NCBI RefSeq assembly: GCF_028389875.1 | Contig: NC_084666.1 | Location: forward strand, 66,906,422-66,970,421 | Origin: Rhea pennata | Lineage: Eukaryota > Chordata > Aves > Rheiformes > Rheidae | Direction of reading: 5' to 3' | Length of the DNA: 64,000 nucleotides | Part shown: positions 1 to 9,900 of the stretch, piece by piece | Position numbering within the stretch: position 1 is the stretch's first letter | How the letters are laid out: the number at the start of each line of letters is the position of its first letter | Notes under the pieces: model-generated | Seen by the model: the letters and a program-made list of their open reading frames with translations, nothing else | What the model was told of the DNA's origin: nothing | Database searches by the model: none | Translations under genes and position numbers: made by a program

Positions 1-2829
1 TGTAAATGAACAGAGTTGCATTAGAGAAATACTCATCTGTGATTCTCTTTAAAGAAAAATGATATGGGATTTCAAAGTCTGTCTAATTCTGCAAGTCAAA
101 AGAGGTTGTAATATATTTTAAACCTCTGAAACCCTTATTCCTTCCATTGGTGGAGATATAAACTAAACTATTGAAAGACTCACTATAACCACAGCTGGTA
201 ATAGAGCAGACTTATTCCAAGCTAATCAATATGTCCAGAGACAAAAATCTCTCAGGAGTGCCTTTTTTAGTTGTGGTGAAAAGGAAGATTCTGCAAATTT
301 TTCAGGTTTTGCTTTCCTTATTCAAATTACATTGCCTCTTGCAGCTTGTCTTGATACAATGAGTTGAATTTGTGCTATAATTTTAAGAATGGTTTTCTCT
401 GAATTCAAGAATGCCCTTCTGGTATACAAGGAATGTTAGTGTCTTTCAATACATGCAGACAAAATTGAATGTTTGTCATGGAACAAGAACAAAGAAAAGA
501 CAAGCTATATCTTTTTAAATTAAATGCTATTTTATTAAAAAAAAACTTTTCCTATTTAACAAACAAGTTACAAGCAATAAAGAGAGAAACTCCACCATTT
601 AGGATATTTGAAAAAATCCATGGATGTAATAAAATAAAAAAAGTACCTTCAGAAAGATGTGAATTTTGTAGATGTAACCATGATGCCTCTTGGCCTTGTG
701 TCTTGATGTTTATTTTAGCTAGTCTGAGGGTAATGTCACTACGTAAGGCAGCCACGCCACTTGTGAGGATCTTATCTATGTCAATGATTCAAAGAAAAGA
801 TTACTGTAACTCATAATCCTCTCATTTCTATTAAAAGTTGTTGGATAACTTCTGATGTCATCTTTAGAGGATTGATACCTCTTTAACTCAGCAAATCTAA
901 GAAAAACATGCTATATTACAATGCATGTTTATTTCCTTTTTGCTCAGTAATAATGTAGGTGATATTCTGAATTCAGATGTACTATATTCTTACATATCTA
1001 TCTTAGATATGCAGGAGAATCCAGCCAAATGCTGTTCAGCCTTCAGTATTAGTTGATAGTGATCATGTGTTCACAATTTTTTTCAGTAAAATAGCATTTA
1101 CAACTTTAACATATAGCTCTGAACACTGGCTTCATTGATGAGAATAAAAATACAAAGTTAAACGTAAAAAAAGCTCAAGAGAAAATGATCAGAGAGGAAG
1201 AGGATTGTGGATGGATTATCTTTATTTATGTTAAGAGACTTAAGGCAGGATTAAAGGCCATCAAAGGATGTGATTGTTGTCAAACGAGTAAAATGAAGTA
1301 TTAGATCCATCTGGCAACATATTAGTCAAATAAATAGGAAGGCCTATTAGTTACTGTATTCACATTAAACAGTCTATAAACAATTAAAGAACTAATTATA
1401 GAACTAACATTTTATTTAATGTTAGTTCTACAATTACGTATAGAAACTTAAATTGTATATAATAGGTAAATTAATGAAGATTATATCACAGGATCAAAAG
1501 AATGTTTCTGAATGTATTGACATACTTTCTGAATGCACAGATTTAATAAATTATATTCTTATTTTGTCAGCATAACATGATTTAACATAAGACCGCATAC
1601 AGAGAAGGGAAGGAACAAATACTTAATTCCTTTGTTATCACTGGGAAAATGTGTCCCAGTTCTCAGAACACAAAATGTGTTCTTTTATTGTGAAATTGTT
1701 TTCAGTATTTATTTCTTTAAAACAATATTATAAAAGGTGAAGACCTTGGATATATTTTTTATGTGTTTTTCTTTATATAGGTAGGCTGGCAGAAAAAACA
1801 CTACTTCACTGAACACTCTCCCTTTATTAAATACCAAAACTAAAATAGCAAAAATACTGCAGAAATTTTATTGTTCCAGTATTTTGGTTATAACCAATGG
1901 CCATTCAGCAATCGAGAAACAAATATAGCGGAAAGCAGCTTTATTCCTATACAAGCATTCTTCCAGTATTAGTCTCACAAAATCACTGCCCCGTGGGAGT
2001 TACTGCTCCGGGCATTTTTGTCTCTATTGTCCAGATTTCAGAGTAACAAGAAGTCCCTCTTCCTTTAGAAAACAGTTTGGTTTTTTGGAAAAGCCAGTCT
2101 TCAAATCAAGTCCAATTAACAAACTTATTACCAGAAATCAAATAAGATCTGCATAGGTTAACATGACAGGCCTAAATAGGGAGATTATAGAGGAGGATAG
2201 TCAATAAGTACTAACTTGTTCCATAATTAACTAACCAACCCAATATTTGGTTTATTTTACTAATAGTGAAATTCTGAAGAAGATAAAGAAGATCAGCAAG
2301 GATGGGAAGTATAACAGTAACAGGAGACTTCATTGCTTGTGTGTAGATTGTACAAGTGTTACATCTAGATGTAACATAGAGACTGATTTTTTAGACATTA
2401 GTAGTGTCTCCTTCATGGCACAGCTAGTTTGAAAGTCCATGAGAAGAGACCTTTGACTTCATCCTGAGCAGCATTCAGGATCTGGTTTAAAAATTGATAT
2501 TTGGAGAGCCGTTCTGTGACAATGATTGTAACATACTTTGATGCAGTCTCATTACAGGATCATCAACAGCTAAAAAAAATCACCAAACTGTGACTCAATT
2601 TCAAAGACCAGAACTATGTAAAAATAAGACAATTTGTTAAAAGCTGACTGAAAGATGCAGCTAAATAACTAAAATAGCTTCCATGCTGCCTGTAAGGACT
2701 TAAGTTGCACATATTAGAAACATAAGGCATATACACATACTTGCATTATGTAGGAGGGCTTGAGAAGGGTGAAGTAATATTCAAATGAAACAAAGTAGTA
2801 ACAAAAATTCCTGCAGATTGAATGTAAGA
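1..2829. other. AT-rich intergenic DNA upstream of EIF4E
   Basis: No exon, RNA gene or recognisable complete repeat was seen. Reading frames here are short and have no recognisable protein. The only clear structure is the inverted repeat near 1.4 kb, listed separately. By remembered mammalian synteny the next gene beyond the left edge should be METAP1 on the opposite strand, but none of it is visible. Confidence 0.6.
1393..1436. repeat. Short inverted repeat (hairpin-forming)
   Basis: Two 19-nt arms (1393-1411 and 1418-1436) are reverse complements at 18 of 19 positions. The inner 13 pairs (1399-1411 with 1418-1430) are perfect. The loop is 6 nt. The arms are AT-rich but the inner part (TAGAACTAACATT) is not simple sequence, so this is more than a chance A/T palindrome. 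It is not recognised as a known element. Confidence 0.75.
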
Positions 2830-3530
2830 AAACAATAAAATTGGCCCCCAAGAAAAGAATCAAAGCTAATAATGAATCTTTCCTTGATCCTCTCAGGAAT
2901 AGGAAGCCTTCCAGAAGTCTGTTGGAACAGTTGATAACCATGGTATTAACAGGAGTACTCAAAGAACACAAGGGCATTGCAGAGAAGTTTAATAAATCAT
3001 TTGAGTCAGTTTTCACTATTATAGAAATTTCTGGAAGAAATCACTGGAATCATTTATGTGGGATTCACCAGTGGATATCCTATAAATTGAAGGAAGACAG
3101 AATAGAAGAAACTTGATTAAATGATCTGTAAAGATCACTAGGACCAGACAGTATTCACCACAGTATTCAAGGGGAAAAGAGCAAAATTGCTAACAGGTAT
3201 GTGTAACCACAGTTTAAAAAAGCACCGATACCTGTGTCTGCAGGACAGCAAGTGTGATGCTAACTTCTAGAAACAGTCCTATGGAAGTTAGGAGGCCTGA
3301 CAGGCTGGGAAGCTTGCTTTCTCCAATACAGATCTGTAGAGAGTATGGTAGGGAACAGAATAGTGGACACTTGGCTAAATATCTACTTGGAAGAGTCAAC
3401 ATGACCTTTATAGAGGGAAATTCTGCCTTACAAACTTACTGAATTCCCTGAAGAGTCAACATGCATATGGAGAAGAGTGAGCTGGTTGACAGAGTATAGT
3501 TGGATTTCCCGGGGGTAACTCATGTGCTTG
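2830..3530 (+). mobile_element. Ancient decayed CR1/L3-like LINE fragment
   Basis: Pieces of a CR1-clade ORF2 appear in the right order but in different frames. From about 2841 (frame 3) there is a segment ending in KFNKSFESVFT, like the stretch that precedes the reverse transcriptase domain. GPDSIHHSIQG follows at about 3141, resembling the GPDGIHP motif. SQHDLYRGKFCLTNLLNS follows at about 3394 (frame 1), resembling the QHGF-KG-SCLTNL motif. Stops and frameshifts separate them, so the copy is long dead. It is AT-rich like its surroundings, unlike the younger CR1 in EIF4E intron 1, suggesting a much older insertion. Edges are approximate, and the CR1 versus L3 assignment is inferred. Confidence 0.6.
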
Positions 3531-6339
3531 TGGCAGATGAAGGAATGCATACCTTTCCACTTCTCTGGCCACAGTACCCTACATAAAGTGTCTAGTGTAT
3601 TTTTTCCCATATTTTGCTTCCCTAAACTGCTGTTTCTCTCACCTCTTCCAAATATCTTCCATAAATATCTGGTTTCCATTAAGACTTAATGCCAAAAGGT
3701 GCATCTCATCGCTCTCTCTCCTCCCTCACCTTCCTCTATTCTCAGGACTGTAATTTCTTATTTCCCGTTTGTTGTGAGGTAAGCAATACCATCCTGGCTG
3801 GGAAAAGTGATTTTGAGAGTTGTTAAAGGTGGATTTCTAGGATGAATTAAAAGCACTTTAGCCACTATGATTACTATCCCTCTGTCCCTGTAGTTGTAAC
3901 TCCATTTCTAGGTCACCCAGGGAAGGAGATGCTGCATGAATGCACAACCCACTCTCAAAGCCTGAAAATACTCTACCTGCTACCTAGCTCTTTAGCAGGT
4001 GGAAAAGAACGGATGTATTCAGTCACCGCACTAGACTTTCTGTGACGGGAAATTTCAGAAGGAAGATGAAGTTAATTGCCTTTTCTCTGGACACCTTGCC
4101 TCCATGCTCAAAAGGAATTTTGCAGCCTTTTCCCATGGAATTGACTTAGAGCTCAATCATACCACCATCCCTCTCATCCTGCTGTATATTGTTCATCTAA
4201 TCAGGTGTCATCTTGGCACATGAATAGCAATCTAAAATATGGGCTTTGCTGTGCAGCCTGGGAGTCTTATTTCTTAAAATAGTTCCATTTAATTTTTAGA
4301 TCCTCCTTGTAAGGTAGGAACATGGGCCATTTAGATATCCTTTGAAGCCTCCTGATTTCCTGCAGAACCATCAAAAATCTGAGCTGTGGTAGATCTCATT
4401 TGCTTGATTTCCTATACCCTGCTATTTCCACAGAGCAAAGCAATCACGTTCTTCTACTGTGACTGGATTAAATTTCTCAGAACACCTAATTTATTTAATC
4501 AGGGGCCAAGGGGTAAGGTAAATGGAGCTGCTGCAACCCCTCTAATTATGGTCAGAAATCTAAGTGGCAATAGAATGGGACTGAGTCAGTTAAAACAGTG
4601 AGGGCAAAGTGCCAAGAGTTAAGACTTCATAGTTTTAAAATGACAACCTTTTCAACTATGTCCTTTTTTCTCTCTTTGAGAGGACCCCCTACTCAAAATT
4701 CTGTATGTAGAGATACTATCTTCTGAGCAAATAGGAACAAAATTAAGGAGAGAAGATAGCTAAAACTACTCCTCTCAAAACATGTGGTCATATATGACTG
4801 AACAAAATAAGCCATGCAGCATGCAGCCAGTGTTGATAAGAAGAGATTACAAACCAATCTGTTAGACTTCAGGTACATTCTGAATTCTTTATGGTGTTTT
4901 CTGTTGTCATCGTATGCTCCCACTTTTCTCTTAAGGTCAATACTACTTATCCCTTCTAATACCTCATTTTATTCCCCTCCCCTGTCTTATCTCTGGTTTG
5001 TGGACATTGCCCTGGCTTTCAGCTTATTAGAGCCTTGTTTAGTATTCAAAAATACTGTATGGGGAGGAATACAACATTTTTGGTGATACTCTTTGTGTAT
5101 TTGTCTTAGTATTCCACTGGCGATTTTGGCTGCAAGGCCATGTTGCCATTCTGTTTTTCTTTCTTTTTTAAAATAAACAGAATAACAGATGTGAATAGCT
5201 ATATTTCTGGTGCGCGCTGTTGCTTCACGTATTCAAGGTGGAGTAAACCTCAGGGAATTTAGGAAGTGTAGCAGCTGCCATTCCTTTGACTGTGAAAACA
5301 AAACATCAATACAGAAACACAAACTATTTCTCAAAACAGAAGTATATTAAAGTCTGCATAGAAGCTATGTCTCACAGGCATCTGCAGTAGGTATTTTTCT
5401 TTGATCGTATCAAAAGTGATAACATTATCGTCATAATGAAATCTGAATTTGTTCAGCTGTCCACCAAAAATGCAATTCTTGTGAGAGTAATAGGTTTGTG
5501 TCAATCTCAGAATCATGACTGGTGATGGCAAAAGTGGACTTTGTTTTTTAAAACAGCCAGCTTGCGACCAGCTGACTTGAACAACAAACATGATGTTCTT
5601 TTTATGAATGAGAAACATTCTATCAACGAAACATGAATGGGCACAGTTACACTTAATACGCTGAGTTTTTCTTGGCTTCTGTTTCACTTTGGGGGGAAAG
5701 GAGAAGAAATTCCATTCCATTGCAACGAATAGAAACTCATTCAAAAGCTGACCTTGGGGAAGCAAAATACAAAGACTGTTGCATTTTGGATGCTGTCAAA
5801 ATAGAATATGATGAACTCTTGATTAAATCCAATCAGATAATCAGTCTGGACCTCACAGTAAAAGAGCCCATAGTTTTCTTGTATTAAGGGTATAACTTAA
5901 TTGCATTGTTTACAGCACGAGAGACAGCTTAATGGTGCGCTTGAAATTCACTGGGTTTTGGGCTTCCTTTTTTTGTCGTATACAGTAGGTACAGAAGATG
6001 GCATTACAAATTCTATTAGTTTCCTATCTAAAGTAGAAAAATACAGTTGCACCCTATTCTTTAATATACTTGAAATGCCTTGAGAATTGTGTATGTTGTA
6101 TCGTCTGGTCATCAGACACACACTGCAAGGTGCCATTTAAAAATCCCGGAAAAATCTGTAGTTTCTACAGTCCTGATGTACTTTCAGGAAAAAACCTTGC
6201 CCTGAAACACTTTGAAACGTGTGTCGTGAATAACATAAACCCAGCTAAACCCTGATGCGGGAAGAGCATGTAACCTTGCATGGAAAGTAGACTATTTCTT
6301 TAGGTGGGTGAAGCTTTTATTTTATTTGTGATGGAGTGG
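3531..6339. other. Intergenic DNA between the LINE fragment and the EIF4E CpG island
   Basis: No gene was recognised. The longest frame is on the minus strand (5331-5765, 144 codons); it matches nothing I know and is discussed as a finding. Base composition is AT-rich until about 6.3 kb, where it changes abruptly to CpG-rich sequence. Confidence 0.5.
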
Positions 6340-6673
6340 ACACCCTTCCCAGCACCTCCGGCCCCAGGCCAGATGGAGGCAGGCCGAGTGGGCCTACTCG
6401 CGCAGCGCTGCCCCGCACTGCCTACGGACGGGTGCGAAACGCTTGGCGCCGCGCCGCGGCGAGGCCACCGTTAATTTAAAGCGAGGGCTGCCGCCCGGCG
6501 CGCCGCCACTAACGGCCCGCCGCCAACGGCCGCCGCGCGCCGCCCCACAGCATCACGGGACGGCGCCGCGCGGCGCATTGTGCGCGCGGGCGGGCGGCGC
6601 CCCGCAGCCCCGCGCATCGCGCCAGCGCGGCCGCTAGGGGTCAGCGCCCGCCTCGCGCCCGCCTCTTCCTCCC

Positions 6674-6679
6674 CACGTG
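6674..6679. promoter_or_regulatory. E-box CACGTG, distal
   Basis: A perfect CACGTG palindrome lies 254 nt before the EIF4E start codon. It is one of two such boxes in this promoter. MYC/MAX-type bHLH-ZIP proteins bind this motif, and two E-boxes are reported for the mammalian EIF4E promoter. Confidence 0.7.
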
Positions 6680-6832
6680 GCCGCGCCTCGCCCGCGAGAG
6701 GCGGTGGGAAGGACTCCCGGCCTCCTCCGCGCGCAGCGCCTACAGCTCCCAGCAGGCGCCGCGCCGCGCCCCTCCCTCCCCGCGGCCCGAACGCTGGAGC
6801 CTCCCCTCCCCCGCCCAAACGGCCGCCCGGCG

Positions 6833-6838
6833 CACGTG
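6833..6838. promoter_or_regulatory. E-box CACGTG, proximal
   Basis: A second perfect CACGTG lies 95 nt before the EIF4E start codon and 159 nt from the distal box. The pair and its spacing resemble the two MYC-responsive E-boxes described for mammalian EIF4E. Confidence 0.75.
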
Positions 6839-6873
6839 ACCGCCGGGCAGCCAACCGGGTTTGAACCTGCCTT

Positions 6874-6897
6874 TTTTATCCGCCCCTTCCCCTCCCC
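6874..6897 (+). promoter_or_regulatory. Pyrimidine-rich core promoter element
   Basis: A T-rich then C-rich tract (TTTTATCCGCCCCTTCC and following) lies just upstream of the inferred transcription start. The mammalian EIF4E promoter has a polypyrimidine basal element bound by hnRNP K at a comparable place. The equivalence is inferred from position and composition, not from exact identity. Confidence 0.4.
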
Positions 6898-6927
6898 GCA
6901 GCGCTTGTGCGATCAGATCGATCTAAG

Positions 6928-6945
6928 ATGGCGACTGTGGAACCG
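6928..6945 (+). CDS. EIF4E: EIF4E coding exon 1
   Basis: Six codons (MATVEP) end at a GTGAGT donor, phase 0. The ATG sits in AAGATGGCG, a context resembling both a YY1 site and the TISU initiator for short leaders. The leader just before it, from about 6905, matches the human one as I remember it. Confidence 0.96.
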
Positions 6946-9900
6946 GTGAGTGTCTCATTGCCTTCTCCCGCCCGCCTTTCTCCTCCCTTCCTCTGCCTCT
7001 CCCCTCCGCCCGCCTCCCCCTGCCCGCGCCACCCGGCGCGGCGGCGGCGGCGGGCGCTGGGCGGCGGCGGCGGGAAGCGAGGCGGGCGGCCGATGGGCGC
7101 CGGGGCGCGGGCGATGGGGCCGGCGAGGAGCGCACGCACGGGGACGGGGCGGGGGAGGGGGAAGGGAGGTGCCGGCCTGCGCGGCGCGGCGGGGCCGGGC
7201 TGGGCGGGCGAGGGGGGGGGGGAAAGGGGGCGGTGGCGGCGCTGCGCGCGCGCGCGCCGTCCGCGCCGTTGGGACTGTGCCGTCAGCGGTGCGTGGGAAA
7301 CGGGCCGGCCGTTGGGCGGGGGGCGCGCGCGGCCTGCGCGTTAGCGGCGCTCGCCGCCGCCGTGGCGCCTATTGTGCGGCCGCGGCTCCGCGCCGCCCGT
7401 GACCTCGCCGCCCTCCCGGGGCCCCGGCAGGGGAGGAGAGGAGGAGCGGCGGCGACGGGCCCCGCGGAGCCGTCCCGGCCGCCTGGCAGGCGGCTCCTGG
7501 CCGCGCTCGGCTCATGTGGCGCGGTGGGGGTGGCCATGTTGCTTTCCGCCGCCAGGCGCCGGCGAGTTGGGACTTTTCCTGTCACTTCAGCTCGTCCCCC
7601 GCCAGGATGCGTGCGCGCACCCCGATGGCGATTCAGGAGTCGTAAAGGCTTAGTTTCGCGGCAGCCCTAGTATTTCCAAGCTCGCGGTGAAAATACCTTG
7701 TGCTTAGGCCATACACAATCTCTAACCTGGGGAGGGGTGAGTATCTCTAACTTAGTGGATATGTTACTCTAGGTTTAGGCAATTGAAATAAGAAAAACAA
7801 TGTGGCTGCTAAGATTCCAGATGTGATGCAGACACTACTGTCTTTTTGTCTGGCTGATGTTGCCTTTCTGGATCAAAATCGTATCTTTATTAACCCTTTC
7901 TGTAGGGTCATTTCTGTAAAATGCTTGAACACTTTCCTCTCTGTTAAGTTGTGTTTATGAAACTGCACAATGTTTCTTAATTTTTGTCCCAACTGGCACT
8001 TCCTTAAATAATTGAAGCAGAGCTGGAGATGGTCTGGTAGTTGTCAGTCTAGTTGTACACATTCAGGTATCATGGAGATAAAACATAGATTGTTAGACAG
8101 TTAGCTGGAGCACCAGCAGCAGCTTTCCCATGTTTCCCATGTTCTTCAGCCAGTCTCAAACACTTATTTTTGCTTCTGATGTCTATTTTTTTTCCTAAGC
8201 TTAAGCCCGTATTTCTGAAGATGAGAGCTTTGTGTTTTGTGTTTTATGATCATCAGGGGCTTGGCAGATGTGATAAATTATTTGTAATACTGATAGCCAC
8301 TGGAAGTTGAAATGACACTAAAGGCATGATTTTGTGGCTCTTTGCTGCAGTGCTGGCATAAGCCTGTCCTCGCACTATTCCTTCCATTGTTGTTTCTTGT
8401 TTGTGTGGTTGCATGTTGAACTAGATCTGGGGCCTAATTTAGACAAAAATAAAGAATTTATTTTGTCACTTTGCATTTTCTAGTAGAATTAGTTCCCAAA
8501 TCTGATTTAACTTAGAGTGACACAGTTCTTACTGACTCAGTGGAAGACTAGGTAGTACCTATGACAGTTTAAGTAACACTGATGTTGACTGTTTTGTTGT
8601 CGATTAAGCATGAAGCAAAATCAACTATGCCTGGTTATTTTCAAATGCATTAAATAATACCTGTTTTATATTTTTACTCTTAGGTGACTCACTTTTACCT
8701 AAGCTTAAATTTGAGCTTATGTAGTGACTGAAATCATAGATGGTTGTCATTGTAAAAATAGTGCGTGATTTGTGGTTGAGTAGTATAGTTGTATGTGTAG
8801 TTAGGGGTTGGATTACTTTTTGATCATATGGAAGCCTTTCTGTTGCTGACCTTCAAAGTCTGGATCTAGGTTTGAAGAGATGTGTTGGTTTAGTAAACAT
8901 CTTGCAGTAAGAGTTACTTTGCAGTAAGTATTTTACATAACTGAAAAGTAACCTTGCTTCACTGTTCCTTATATTTAAAGAGGGAAATAAGCTATAGAAT
9001 GAAGGAAAAAAATGTCAGATACCCCTTTTTGCCTCTGCCAAAATAGTAGATAACTTTTAGTGTTGCTTCCCTAGTTTGGAAATGAATCTTAGGCAATGCA
9101 AAACACACAAGAACATTCATTGACGTGAGATACTACTGAAGTCAATGCTTTTTCTGATACCTCCTTGTTCTCTAATATACTATACATGTTTTAAATGTTG
9201 AGAGGATGGAAAAGCGTTCTTAGAACTACCTGAGAATTTGGAAATTTCAGGTAGGGGTACTCCAAAGACTTCCGTGGAAGTTACTAAGAAATGCAAGCGT
9301 GTCATAAGTAAAGATAAACCTGTTCTACTGGGAGTCACACTTCCACTGCAGAAAAAAACTCAAGCCTCTGCAAAACTGAAAGGTTAAAACTGTCAGTTTA
9401 TTCAGATAGCTATTCAGATAGCTTCTCTTATAAAACTGTTTTGTCTGAATTGGCCAGAACGTGCAGGAGTGCCTGTATTTCAGAGATTAGTATGTGGTCA
9501 CTTTTGGAGCCTTTGAGGATTGAATGTGATCAGATGACAGTGTATAAAAGTCCACAAAGTCAATAACAAAACCAATAGTAATGGTTTAGTAAACAATAGT
9601 TTACCAAAGGTAACTTTAAAATTTGGCTAAGGAAAGACCATAGCTACCATAACTAGGAAGTGTGTGAAAGTAAATTCTATGTGAGCATCTGATCCTTCAT
9701 CGATTAACCAGGAAATGGGCATTGTAGTTCTTTAGGTTTTATGCTTCCTGGGAGTTATCCTTATATTTACACAAATACAATTTTGTGACTTTAACTCCAC
9801 GTTCTAAAGTTAAGATATGCAGGTGAAATGTGGTATTGTGAACTTGGTTGTTTGTTCATTGCCTTTTCCTGAAAAGTAGGATATAAATGTGTCTCAAAAG

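Larger units (their letters stand above)
6340..7660. promoter_or_regulatory. EIF4E: CpG island over the EIF4E promoter and exon 1
   Basis: Sequence switches from AT-rich to very GC- and CpG-dense between about 6.34 and 7.66 kb, and the EIF4E start codon sits in the middle. No canonical TATA box was recognised; the T-run at 6872-6877 followed by a C-rich stretch lies about 30-50 nt before the start codon. Many long open frames on both strands here are products of low stop-codon density in GC-rich DNA, not genes. Boundaries are by eye. Confidence 0.85.

Noticed and set aside
6443-7670. Many overlapping open frames of 60-150 codons on both strands
   Set aside because: All lie in the EIF4E CpG island, where few stop codons occur; the translations are R/P/A/G low-complexity and conflict with the clear EIF4E exon 1.
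8771-8805. let-7-like string (TTGAGTAGTATAGTTGTATG)
   Set aside because: It resembles the let-7 seed only loosely, and no complementary arm was seen within hairpin distance.
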